Position numbers and translations under genes: made by a program. Shown piece by piece: positions 25,488 through 33,341 of a stretch of 64,000 nt of DNA (the first letter of the stretch is position 1; the number at the start of each line of letters is the position of its first letter). The stretch lies in assembly GCF_001307155.1 (NCBI RefSeq), contig NZ_CP012830.1, positions 4,152,501-4,216,500 of the forward strand, given 5' to 3'. The notes under the pieces are model-generated. The model was not told where the DNA came from. It searched no databases and saw only the letters and a program-made list of their open reading frames with translations. Source of the DNA: Pseudomonas fluorescens. GTDB lineage: Bacteria; Pseudomonadota; Gammaproteobacteria; Pseudomonadales; Pseudomonadaceae.

Positions 25488-25739
25488 TTACTTGCGGCTA
25501 GCTTTGTCCAGCATGCGCAGAGCACGCTCGTTAGCTTCGTCAGCAGTCTGTTGTGCTTTTTGAGCAGCAGCCAGAGCTTCATCAGCTTTACGGTAGGCTT
25601 CGTCTGCACGAGCCTGGGAGCGAGCTGCTGCGTCTTCAGTAGCAGTCAGACGTGCTTCGGTTTCTTTCGATACGCTGCTGCAACCGGTAGCCAGAACTGC
25701 GGCCAGAGCCAGAGCAGAGAATTTCAGAACGTTGTTCAT
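25488..25739 (-). CDS. oprI: Major outer-membrane lipoprotein OprI
   Basis: The 83-residue product has a lipoprotein signal (MNNVLKFSALALAAVLATGC, lipidated Cys20) followed by an Ala-rich coiled coil of heptads with few bulky residues, ending LDKASRK. The C-terminal Lys matches the residue that Braun-type lipoproteins use for attachment to peptidoglycan. Length and sequence fit OprI of Pseudomonas. The start is fixed by GGGGAAC before ATG 25739. The third bases are strongly biased toward favoured codons, as in highly expressed genes. Confidence 0.96.
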   Translation of the reverse strand: MNNVLKFSALALAAVLATGCSSVSKETEARLTATEDAAARSQARADEAYRKADEALAAAQKAQQTADEANERALRMLDKASRK

Positions 25740-25860
25740 CGTGTTCCCCTTCAAGGACTTTCTATTAAGTAGCTGTCTCCTCAGAGTGAGGAAATAGCCG
25801 GCATACATACTACCCATTACTTGTAGTAAGTAAACTGACGTAGCGCAAGAAGCAAAAAAA

Positions 25861-25889
25861 ATTGTAGGCGCGGAATCTTTTTCGAGCAA
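25861..25889 (-). promoter_or_regulatory. Candidate oprI promoter
   Basis: On the minus strand TTGCTC (25889-25884) and TACAAT (25866-25861) are spaced by 17 bases. This would give an mRNA leader of roughly 115 bases before the oprI start at 25739. The surrounding DNA is AT-rich. Confidence 0.55.
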
Positions 25890-26370
25890 CTTTTAATCGT
25901 GTTGTATAAAAATTAGTCAGCTGGGAAGCCCGCCCTGAGCGACCTGCTTGTATAGCTGACAGACGAATATGACTGTTTCACGCTCTAGAGCCCAAGTCGC
26001 TCTATATCGATTCGTCTACACTTTTGTTCAGAATTTGCGGAGCGGCTCACGCCTCTTTGTGCATCTAGAGGTGACTTTAACAAGGCCGGTTCGTCTTAAG
26101 TCTCAACATCCGGCAATGTTCAGGCTATCGACCAGGGGAGATGTTCGGTCGAGCCGCCACTACGTGCCCTGCGCTGGACCGACGCAATCGACATGATGAC
26201 AAGTGCGCCTTGAGCATTTCAGCCTTTGGTGACTACTATTCGAAATGTGTCCGGTTGCGCGAGATGGCTGCAGTTCCTCTCGGTGTCCAAACAGACACGG
26301 GGTGGCGTAGAGGTTCCTTCGCCGGGAAAACATCGGTAAGGTAGGGGTCAGTTCAAGACCCGCGAGGAGT
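25890..26370. other. Long non-coding region upstream of oprI
   Basis: Nearly 500 bases hold no credible gene: short open frames exist but lack ribosome sites, family resemblance and codon bias. The base composition is more AT-rich than the neighbouring genes. Structure is present: AGACGAAT (25961-25968) pairs with ATTCGTCT (26010-26017) around a perfect 10-bp palindrome GCTCTAGAGC (25982-25991), and GTGTC/GACAC form a small hairpin near 26283-26298. It may hold regulatory sites for oprI or an unrecognised small RNA. Confidence 0.5.
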
Positions 26371-26374
26371 AGTG

Positions 26375-26656
26375 ATGAGCGAGGCGTTGTCCATCCACCA
26401 TGACCAGGCTGGTCATCAGTTCGAGACCAATGTGGACGGTCATCGTGCCTACCTGACCTATATGGATCTGGGGAAACAGACCTTGGATATCTATCGTACT
26501 TTCGTGCCCAACGCGCTGCGTGGTCGCGGTATTGCGGCGGCGTTGACCGAACAGGCGCTGCAGTACGCCGAGGAAATGGGCTACACAGTCATTCCGTCGT
26601 GTTCCTACGTGGAGCGCTACATGGAACGTCACCAGCGGCATGCGGCCAAGCTCTGA
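26375..26656 (+). CDS. GNAT-like N-acetyltransferase (YjdJ type)
   Basis: The 93-residue protein carries the short acyl-CoA-binding core typical of small YjdJ-type GNAT proteins: LDIYRTFVPNALRGRGIAAALTEQAL with the RGRGIA pyrophosphate loop, then YVERYMERH. Substrate unknown; cytoplasmic. GAGGAG at 26364-26369 serves ATG 26375; a GTG one codon upstream is possible. It ends before a two-way terminator shared with the DAHP synthase gene. Confidence 0.83.
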   Translation: MSEALSIHHDQAGHQFETNVDGHRAYLTYMDLGKQTLDIYRTFVPNALRGRGIAAALTEQALQYAEEMGYTVIPSCSYVERYMERHQRHAAKL

Positions 26657-26671
26657 GCAGGATCACCGAAT

Positions 26672-26703
26672 AAAAAAACGCCGGGCTTAGCCCGGCGTTT
26701 TTG
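26672..26703. terminator. Bidirectional terminator
   Basis: AACGCCGGGC and GCCCGGCGTT form a 10-bp stem with a TTA loop, flanked by A-runs on one side and T-runs on the other. It sits between the convergent acetyltransferase and DAHP synthase genes and can stop both. Confidence 0.93.
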
Positions 26704-26719
26704 TGTGCGCTGAATGCAG

Positions 26720-27796
26720 TCAGGTGCGCTGACGTTTCGGCAGCACATCCTTGAGCTTGGCATGCATGCTGCGCAAGGTGTTTTCGGTCGCTGTCCAATC
26801 GATGCAGGCGTCGGTGATCGACACGCCGTATTGCAACTCGGCGAGGTCTTTTGGAATCGCCTGGCAACCCCAGTTCAAATGGCTTTCGACCATCAGGCCG
26901 ATAATCGACTGGTTGCCTTCGAGGATCTGGTTGGCCACGTTCTCCATCACCAGCGGTTGCAGCGCCGGGTCCTTGTTGGAGTTGGCGTGGCTGCAGTCGA
27001 CCATGATGTTCGGCTTGATCTTCGCCTTGTTCAGCGCTTGCTCGCAGAGTGCGACGCTGACCGAATCGTAGTTCGGCTTGCCGTTGCCGCCGCGCAGCAC
27101 CACGTGACCGTAGGCGTTGCCCTTGGTGGTGACGATCGACACGCCACCTTCCTGGTTGATCCCCAGGAAGCGGTGCGGGCTGGAAACCGATTGCAGGGCG
27201 TTGATGGCAACCGTCAGGCCACCGTCGGTGCCGTTCTTGAAGCCGACTGCCGAGGAAAGGCCCGAAGCCATTTCACGGTGCGTTTGGGACTCGGTGGTGC
27301 GTGCGCCAATCGCCGACCAGCTGATCAGGTCCTGCAGGTACTGTGGCGAGATCGGGTCAAGGGCTTCGGTCGCCGTCGGCAGGCCCATTTCGGCCAGGTC
27401 CAGCAGCAACTGACGACCAATGTGCAAGCCATCCTGAATCTTGAACGAGTCATCCAGGTACGGGTCGTTGATCAGGCCTTTCCAGCCGACGGTGGTACGT
27501 GGCTTCTCGAAATAGACCCGCATGACCAGATACAGGGTATCGGACACTTCAGCGGCGAGTACCTTGAGGCGCTCGGCATATTCGTGTGCAGCCTTGATGT
27601 CGTGGATCGAGCAAGGCCCGATGACGACGAACAGGCGGTGGTCGGTGCCATCCAGGATATTGCGAATGACTTCGCGGCCCTTGGTCACGGTGCGCAGGGC
27701 AGCATCGCTCAGGGGGATATCACGCTTGAGCTGGTCAGGAGTGATCAGCGTCTCGTTGGAGGCGACGTTTAGGTCATTGATCGGTAAATCAGCCAT
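26720..27796 (-). CDS. Type I 3-deoxy-7-phosphoheptulonate (DAHP) synthase
   Basis: This is the first enzyme of the shikimate pathway, joining phosphoenolpyruvate and erythrose 4-phosphate. The 358-residue protein follows the AroF/AroG/AroH family: VVIGPCSIHD near residue 58, YFEKPRTTVGWKGLINDP, GARTTESQTHREMASGLSSAVGFKNGTDG, and VDCSHANSNKD. These include the metal and substrate ligands. Which aromatic amino acid inhibits it cannot be told from this reading. The start is ATG 27796. A structurally unrelated type II enzyme for the same reaction is at 39786-41132. Confidence 0.93.
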   Translation of the reverse strand: MADLPINDLNVASNETLITPDQLKRDIPLSDAALRTVTKGREVIRNILDGTDHRLFVVIGPCSIHDIKAAHEYAERLKVLAAEVSDTLYLVMRVYFEKPRTTVGWKGLINDPYLDDSFKIQDGLHIGRQLLLDLAEMGLPTATEALDPISPQYLQDLISWSAIGARTTESQTHREMASGLSSAVGFKNGTDGGLTVAINALQSVSSPHRFLGINQEGGVSIVTTKGNAYGHVVLRGGNGKPNYDSVSVALCEQALNKAKIKPNIMVDCSHANSNKDPALQPLVMENVANQILEGNQSIIGLMVESHLNWGCQAIPKDLAELQYGVSITDACIDWTATENTLRSMHAKLKDVLPKRQRT

Positions 27797-27939
27797 CGTG
27801 TTACTCGTCAGGTCACGGGTGCCGGCCGCCAGCGATCCCCGCGCGGCGGAGCACAGCATGATTTAAGCGCAGCGGGGAGCCGAACCTTAGCGCGTTACGC
27901 GGTGGCTCGACAATGGGCAGGCGCGGGTTTATCCAGCGT

Positions 27940-28371
27940 TTACTGCGCAAAGGCCTGTCGAACGGTCTCGTGAGAGTACTCGGTGGCATGCTGGTCGAGC
28001 CATTCGAGGGCCAGCGCATCGACGCTTTGCTGTTCAACCTGGGGCTTTTGCTGACGGTAAAAACGTTCAATCTGGCAGACCTGCTCGCCCATCCGCGCTT
28101 TAAACAGGGTCTGTTCGTCGATGAACGCGATGCCGACCAGATAACCGTGCTTTCGTCGCAGGCACCAGGCCACGTAGCCCAGATAACAGACATTTCCGCT
28201 CAGGGTCGGCATTCGCACTTCCAGTGCCGTTCCTTTGCGCCAGGCGCGGTGGTAATTGCAAGCCACGCCTCCGAGACTGATAGTGTGCAGTTCTTGCCGA
28301 GAAATACACTGATGCTTGCGCAACGTTAACTCGACAGGCACATCGTCAGGATGAGGAATAAAGCGCCCCAT
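27940..28371 (-). CDS. PilZ-domain-like protein with altered motifs
   Basis: The 143-residue protein resembles PilZ domains: a basic stretch TLRKHQCISRQEL (about 16-28) followed by HTISLGGVAC (29-38) and a beta-rich core. PilZ domains bind cyclic di-GMP through RxxxR and (D/N)xSxxG. Here the arginine spacing is stretched and Thr replaces the usual Asp/Asn, so binding is uncertain. The C-terminus continues as a helix. Its start codon (28369-28371) overlaps that of the divergent thioredoxin-like gene; GGAG lies 9 bases upstream. Confidence 0.7.
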   Translation of the reverse strand: MGRFIPHPDDVPVELTLRKHQCISRQELHTISLGGVACNYHRAWRKGTALEVRMPTLSGNVCYLGYVAWCLRRKHGYLVGIAFIDEQTLFKARMGEQVCQIERFYRQQKPQVEQQSVDALALEWLDQHATEYSHETVRQAFAQ

Positions 28372-28756
28372 GAACACAGACTCCAAGTGTCGGTCTTTCG
28401 ACAGTGCTTCACCCAGTATAGTTGTCGAATGCGAGCTGACTGATTTCGATGCCGACCAGCGGCTGTTGGCGATGAGTGGTGTGTCGCTGGTGATTTTTAC
28501 CAGCGTCGGCTGTTCCAGTTGCCGTTGGGCGCGCCAGCAGTTGCCGGAACTGGAGCTTGAAGTCGATCAGCTGTGCTGGATCGACGCGGGGAACAACGGT
28601 GGTGTGGTGGAGCGTTATCAGGTCTTTCATTTGCCCGCGTTGTTTGTCGTGCGCGATGGCGAGTTTTATGGGGCGTTACAGTCGCGCCTGGCCCGCACCG
28701 AACTGAATGCTGCGCTGGGGCAGGCGCTGAGTCGAAATCCAGAGGAGTTGCCATGA
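28370..28756 (+). CDS. Thioredoxin-like protein
   Basis: The 128-residue protein has a thioredoxin fold signature: VIFTSVGCSSCRWARQQLPEL with a C-S-S-C active site (Cys48 and Cys51) and the cis-proline region HLPALFVVRDG. The usual WCGPC is replaced by GCSSC, so the redox potential and partner are likely different. No signal peptide is seen. Its ATG (28370-28372) overlaps the divergent PilZ-like start, and its stop overlaps the ATG of the PanE-like gene (ATGA at 28753-28756). Confidence 0.82.
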   Translation: MNTDSKCRSFDSASPSIVVECELTDFDADQRLLAMSGVSLVIFTSVGCSSCRWARQQLPELELEVDQLCWIDAGNNGGVVERYQVFHLPALFVVRDGEFYGALQSRLARTELNAALGQALSRNPEELP

Positions 28757-29715
28757 CGGGCACTGCAGTTGAAAAGCCGAGAATCGGCATTATCGGCACC
28801 GGAGCAATCGGTGGCTTTTACGGCGTAATGCTGGCGCGGGCCGGGTTCGATGTGCACTTTCTGTTGCGCAGCGAGTTTTCAGCGGTCGCCGAACGCGGCC
28901 TGCAACTCAACAGCGCGCCCTATGGCGCATTGACCTTGAATCCGGTTCAGGCGTATTCGTCGGCCGACGATATGCCGCTGTGCGACTGGTTGCTGGTCGG
29001 CGCGAAAACCACCAGCAACGCCGAGCTTGCACCGGCGATCATCAAGGCTGCGGCGCCGGGGGCGAAGGTCCTGTTGCTGCAAAATGGCCTGGATGTCGAA
29101 GACAGCCTGCGCGATCTGTTACCCGACTCACTGCACTTGTTGGGTGGGCTGTGCTTTATCTGCGTTCACCGCGCGGGGCCCGGAGTGATCGAACATCAGG
29201 CACTCGGTGCGGTGAACGTGGGTTATCACAGCGGACCGGCGCTTGATGACGAGACTGCGCGTCAGGCGATTGTCGAGCAAGGGGCAGGGTTGTTTCGTAC
29301 CGCCGGTCTTGAATCGCAGGCGATGAGCAACCTTCAGCAGGCGCGCTGGCAAAAACTGGTCTGGAATGTTCCGTACAACGGGTTATCGGTCTTGCTCGGC
29401 GCGAGCACGACACCGCTGATGACTGATGACAGCAGCCGTGAACTGATTCAGGCATTGATGGCCGAAGTGGTGAAGGGCGCACTTGCCTGTGGCCACAGCA
29501 TGCCGCCGGGGTATGCCGAGCACCTGTTCAAGGTCACCGAAAAAATGCCCGACTACTGGCCGAGCATGTACCACGACTACCAGCATAAACGGCCACTGGA
29601 ACTGGCTGCGATTTATGCGCGGCCACTGGCAGCCGCCAAGGCCGCCGGTTGCGAGTTGCCGAAAATCGAGGCCTTGTATCAGGCCCTGGGTTTTATCGAT
29701 CGGCATAACGGTTAA
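28753..29715 (+). CDS. Putative 2-dehydropantoate 2-reductase (PanE/ApbA family)
   Basis: The 320-residue protein has an N-terminal NAD(P)-binding motif IGIIGTGAIGGFYG (11-24), the catalytic-lysine region LLVGAKTT, LLLQNGLDVE, and a C-terminal helical domain with WQKLVWNVPYNGLSVLLG. These are the features of ketopantoate reductases, which make pantoate for coenzyme A. Several PanE paralogues of unknown substrate occur in pseudomonads, so the activity is not certain. GAGGAG (28742-28747) precedes the start, which overlaps the previous stop by four bases. Confidence 0.85.
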   Translation: MTGTAVEKPRIGIIGTGAIGGFYGVMLARAGFDVHFLLRSEFSAVAERGLQLNSAPYGALTLNPVQAYSSADDMPLCDWLLVGAKTTSNAELAPAIIKAAAPGAKVLLLQNGLDVEDSLRDLLPDSLHLLGGLCFICVHRAGPGVIEHQALGAVNVGYHSGPALDDETARQAIVEQGAGLFRTAGLESQAMSNLQQARWQKLVWNVPYNGLSVLLGASTTPLMTDDSSRELIQALMAEVVKGALACGHSMPPGYAEHLFKVTEKMPDYWPSMYHDYQHKRPLELAAIYARPLAAAKAAGCELPKIEALYQALGFIDRHNG

Positions 29716-29739
29716 GTCGTTTCACCTGGGGGGAGCAGC

Positions 29740-30645
29740 ATGGCAAAAGGGATAGGCGATAAATTGGTGCTGGCGATTTCTTCGCGAGCGCTGTTCGATC
29801 TGAGCGAAAGCCACAAGCTCTATCTGGCGAGTGGCGTCGAGGCTTATCGGCAGTATCAGATCGAGCACGAAGACGAAATCCTCGAGCCGGGTGATGCGTT
29901 CCCACTGGTGCAAAAACTGTTGAACCTCAATACCAGCCTCGGTCGGGCGCGGGTCGAGGTGGTGCTGGTGTCGCGCAATAGTGCAGACACCGGTTTGCGA
30001 GTCTTCAACTCGATTCACCATTACGGCCTGACGATTTCCCGCGCGGCGTTTGTCGGTGGGCGCAGTCCGTATCCGTACCTGAAGGCCTTCGGCTGCGATC
30101 TGTTTCTCTCCACCCATGCCGATGACGTGCGCAGCGCGCTCGACGCCGGCTTCGCGGCGGCGACGATTCTGTCGGGTGGTGCGAGCCGCGCCGCCAGTGA
30201 AGAATTGCGCATCGCCTTCGATGGCGACGCCGTGCTGTTTTCCGATGAGTCGGAGCGGGTTTATCAGTCGGGTGGCCTCGAGGCCTTTCAGGCCAACGAG
30301 CGTGAAGCCGCTCGCGAGCCGTTGCGCGGAGGTCCGTTCAAAGGTTTTCTGGCCGCGCTCAATCTGTTGCAGCGCGAGTTTCCTGATGACAGTTGCCCGA
30401 TCCGCACTGCACTGGTGACCGCGCGTTCGGCACCGGCTCACGAGCGGGTAATCCGTACGTTGCGCGAGTGGGATATTCGACTCGACGAATCGCTGTTTCT
30501 CGGCGGGCTGGCGAAATCGGCGTTTCTTGAAGCCTTCGCCGCCGACGTTTTTTTCGACGACCAGGCAGGTCATTGCGAGTTGGCGCGTGAGGTGGTCGCC
30601 ACCGGCCACGTCCCTCACGGTGTCAGTAATGAACTGAAGATTTAA
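29740..30645 (+). CDS. 5'-nucleotidase (PF06189 type)
   Basis: The 301-residue protein begins MAKGIGDKLVLAISSRALFDL and contains VEVVLVSRNSADTG, a haloacid-dehalogenase-like acid region, FDGDAVLFSDESE and FFDDQAGHCELA. The pattern matches the cytosolic 5'-nucleotidase family that removes phosphate from nucleoside monophosphates. It follows the PanE-like gene by 24 bases and has a strong GGGGGGAG ribosome site, so the two are probably one operon with the thioredoxin-like gene. Confidence 0.85.
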   Translation: MAKGIGDKLVLAISSRALFDLSESHKLYLASGVEAYRQYQIEHEDEILEPGDAFPLVQKLLNLNTSLGRARVEVVLVSRNSADTGLRVFNSIHHYGLTISRAAFVGGRSPYPYLKAFGCDLFLSTHADDVRSALDAGFAAATILSGGASRAASEELRIAFDGDAVLFSDESERVYQSGGLEAFQANEREAAREPLRGGPFKGFLAALNLLQREFPDDSCPIRTALVTARSAPAHERVIRTLREWDIRLDESLFLGGLAKSAFLEAFAADVFFDDQAGHCELAREVVATGHVPHGVSNELKI

Positions 30646-30738
30646 GCCCAACGTTCAATGCCTTGCGCAGAACGTCGTATCGCTGTGGCGCTGCTAAGCT
30701 GAATTAATCGCCGCCATCTTTGCATTCGAGGAGATCAA

Positions 30739-31239
30739 ATGATCCATTCGATGCTGTATGCCACTGACCTCGGCCTGTACGCACCCTTTGTGATGCAGCA
30801 TGCGTTGGCATTGGCACGAACATTCAAAGCCGATCTGTATGTGGTGCACGCCGTTGAGCCTATGGGGCTTTTTGCCGAATCGGTGTTGCAGAGCTATCTC
30901 GATGAGCAAGCCTTGAATGAATTTCACAGCCAGGGTTTGAACACGGTGATGGCCAATATCGAGCAGCGGGTATTCGACAGCTTTCGCGAAGAGTTGGGGG
31001 AGGGGCAGCAGGACCTGGAGCTGATTCAATCGGTCAGAGTATTTCAGGGTGACCCGTCGCAGGTCATTCTTGATCAGGCACAGAAACTCTCGGTGGATTT
31101 GTTGATCCTAGGAAGTCACAGCCATGGGGCCGGTGGAGAAACACCGTTGGGACGGACTGCTGCGCGTGTGCTGCAGTTGTCGCACGTGCCGGTTTACCTG
31201 GTGCCATTGTCGCAGCGTCGGCGTCACGGCGATATTTAA
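30739..31239 (+). CDS. Universal stress protein (UspA family)
   Basis: The 166-residue protein starts MIHSMLYATDLGLYAPFVMQHAL and ends with the ATP-binding signature LLILGSHSHGAGGETPLGRTAARVLQLSHVPVYLV. This G-(2)-H/G-(9)-G-S/T pattern is typical of nucleotide-binding USPs. It is a single-domain protein of ordinary size and probably helps in stress survival. GAGGAG before ATG 30739 supports the start. It is followed by cysB after 113 bases of AT-rich DNA. Confidence 0.88.
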   Translation: MIHSMLYATDLGLYAPFVMQHALALARTFKADLYVVHAVEPMGLFAESVLQSYLDEQALNEFHSQGLNTVMANIEQRVFDSFREELGEGQQDLELIQSVRVFQGDPSQVILDQAQKLSVDLLILGSHSHGAGGETPLGRTAARVLQLSHVPVYLVPLSQRRRHGDI

Positions 31240-31352
31240 GGCGAGAATGCTGGCCTTTTGATGAAAAAGTTCTAGATTTATTCTTCAAACCATTAATATA
31301 GTTATATACCGTCGCTGATGCCCGTGGCGTCTATCTGCTTTGAGGGATTCAT

Positions 31353-32327
31353 ATGAAGCTTCAACAATTGCGCTACATCTGGGAAGTGGCGCACCACGAC
31401 CTCAACGTTTCCGCAACGGCCCAAAGCCTGTACACCTCGCAGCCGGGCATCAGCAAGCAGATCCGTCTGCTGGAAGACGAATTGGGTGTCGAGGTTTTCG
31501 CGCGCAGCGGCAAACACCTGACCCGAGTCACCCCGGCCGGTGAACGAATCATCACCACCGCTGGCGAAATTCTGCGCAAGGTCGAAAGCATCAAGCAGAT
31601 CGCTCAGGAGTTCTCCAACGAGAAGAAAGGCACCCTGTCGATTGCCACCACCCACACCCAGGCACGTTATGCACTGCCACCGGTGATCAGCAATTTCATC
31701 AAGCAATACCCGGACGTTGCCCTGCACATGCACCAGGGTTCGCCGATGCAGATCGCCGAAATGGCCGCTGACGGCACCGTGGATTTTGCCATCGCCACCG
31801 AAGCGCTGGAGCTGTTCGGCGATCTGGTGATGATGCCGTGCTACCGCTGGAACCGTTGCGTAGTCGTGCCGCAAGGTCACCCGCTGACCAAGCTGCCGAA
31901 GCTGACCCTCGAAGCCCTGGCTGAATACCCGATCGTGACGTACGTGTTCGGTTTCACCGGTCGCTCGAAACTCGACGAAGCCTTCAGCCATCGCGGCCTG
32001 ACCCCGAAAGTGGTGTTCACCGCCGCCGACGCCGACGTGATCAAGACTTATGTTCGCTTGGGTCTGGGTGTCGGGATCGTGGCGAAAATGGCCGTCGATA
32101 CCAAACTCGACAACGACCTGGTGGTGCTCGACGCCAGCGAACTGTTCGAATCCAGCGTGACCAAAATCGGTTTCCGTCGCGGGACGTTCCTGCGTGGCTT
32201 CATGTGCGACTTCATCGAGAAGTTCGCCCCGCACCTGACTCGCGAAGTCATGGCCAAAGCCATCCAGTGCCACAACAAGCAGGAACTGGAAGAGCTGTTC
32301 GAAGGCGTTGAACTACCGGTTCATTGA
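31353..32327 (+). CDS. cysB: LysR-type regulator CysB
   Basis: CysB activates cysteine biosynthesis and sulfur assimilation genes in response to N-acetylserine. The 324-residue protein begins MKLQQLRYIWEVAHHDLNVSA with the N-terminal winged helix-turn-helix, then the inducer domain with TTHTQARYALPPVI, VGIVAKMAVD and the long C-terminal tail. Length and sequence fit CysB rather than the paralogue Cbl. A GAGGGA site at 31342-31347 precedes the start. cysH is not next to it here. Confidence 0.94.
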   Translation: MKLQQLRYIWEVAHHDLNVSATAQSLYTSQPGISKQIRLLEDELGVEVFARSGKHLTRVTPAGERIITTAGEILRKVESIKQIAQEFSNEKKGTLSIATTHTQARYALPPVISNFIKQYPDVALHMHQGSPMQIAEMAADGTVDFAIATEALELFGDLVMMPCYRWNRCVVVPQGHPLTKLPKLTLEALAEYPIVTYVFGFTGRSKLDEAFSHRGLTPKVVFTAADADVIKTYVRLGLGVGIVAKMAVDTKLDNDLVVLDASELFESSVTKIGFRRGTFLRGFMCDFIEKFAPHLTREVMAKAIQCHNKQELEELFEGVELPVH

Positions 32328-32332
32328 ACTGA

Positions 32333-32815
32333 CTAGACGACCTCGGTGACAGCGAACTGTTGCCGAGTGCCCGCCACCACGATCTCCACCTCATCGCCCT
32401 CGAACTTGCCCAGCAAACTTTTGCCCAGCGGTGAGCGCGGGGTGATGACGGTAATCAGTTGCCCCACCAGATCAACCTTCAAGCCGGCCGCATCAGGCGC
32501 CAGGAACAGCCACTGTTCGCGCCCCTTTTCGTCTTCCAGGCCCAACAGTGAACCGACTTCAATCCCGCGCTGGTCGTCATAAGCGCGCAATGTCAGGTTC
32601 TGGCACAGTGCCAGCGACTGGCGGATTTCCTCCACCCGTTTGGCCTGTCCGGCGGCCAGATAAGACGCTTCCAGTCCCAGGGTGTCGTACTTGTTCTCGG
32701 CGATGTTTTCTTCGTGAGTCGCGGTTTCGTACGCGGTTTGCGCTGCACGCTCGGCGATGTCGAGATCGACCGCAAGCTTTTCCAGAATCAGTTGGTGGAC
32801 CGTGTGTTTGTTCAT
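32333..32815 (-). CDS. GreA/GreB-like elongation factor domain protein
   Basis: The 160-residue protein has an N-terminal coiled-coil region (about 1-75) and a C-terminal FKBP-like Gre domain with VEIVVAGTRQQF near the end and SPLGKSLLGKFEGDEVEI. The coiled-coil tip lacks the acidic pair DE...SE seen in cleavage-stimulating Gre factors, so it may compete for the RNA polymerase secondary channel without promoting cleavage. The start (ATG 32815) follows the stop of the upstream membrane gene by two bases; no good ribosome site is seen, suggesting coupling. Confidence 0.72.
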   Translation of the reverse strand: MNKHTVHQLILEKLAVDLDIAERAAQTAYETATHEENIAENKYDTLGLEASYLAAGQAKRVEEIRQSLALCQNLTLRAYDDQRGIEVGSLLGLEDEKGREQWLFLAPDAAGLKVDLVGQLITVITPRSPLGKSLLGKFEGDEVEIVVAGTRQQFAVTEVV

Positions 32816-32817
32816 GA

Positions 32818-33219
32818 TCAATCGCAGAATTGCTGGACGTTGGCGCGGCTTTTTTCGCTGGGTGCGGTTTGGTCTTGCTGCATCCAGAACTGGCATTTCG
32901 GGTTGGACAGGTTACGGGTATTGCTGCGTGCCTGATCGAGCGTTTGCTGTTGCGCCTGTTTGCGCAGGTTTTCCTTGTACTGCTCGAACATCGGATTCTC
33001 GGGTGTCGGTTCAACCGCCGCAGGCTTGGGTTGTGCTATTCGACGCGCCGCATCGGCAAGCGGGGCGAGTTGTTCGCTGAACAGCAGTTTCGACGCCAGC
33101 CAGCAGGTCAGCGCGATGGCCAAAAAGCCCAGCCACAAACCCACGGCGATGCTGGCAATCAGTTGCAATGGGCTGAGTGTGATGGACACCGTGCGGCGAA
33201 CGTGTGGACGGTAGGGCAT
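32818..33219 (-). CDS. Single-pass membrane protein of unknown function
   Basis: The 133-residue product has a membrane segment at about 24-50 (LIASIAVGLWLGFLAIALTC) and a soluble helical tail with charged residues and two cysteines near the C-terminus (PKCQFW and QQFCD). AGGAAG before ATG 33219 supports the start. It overlaps no neighbour but its stop lies two bases before the Gre-like gene, so the two are co-transcribed. I do not recognise the family. Confidence 0.65.
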   Translation of the reverse strand: MPYRPHVRRTVSITLSPLQLIASIAVGLWLGFLAIALTCWLASKLLFSEQLAPLADAARRIAQPKPAAVEPTPENPMFEQYKENLRKQAQQQTLDQARSNTRNLSNPKCQFWMQQDQTAPSEKSRANVQQFCD

Positions 33220-33341
33220 GGCTGCTTCCTGGCGAGGGTGGTGGGCTGCGGCGATTGTCGCATGAAGATTAATCGGCGTCGGCTCTTCTGCGCGCAACGA
33301 TTTATGCGGACAATTAAGTTCTTTGCCTCACGGAGCCTGGA

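Noticed and set aside
25969..26344. Short open frames in the oprI upstream region (75 and 67 codons).
   Set aside because: No ribosome site, no recognisable motif, and composition unlike neighbouring genes. Kept as non-coding.
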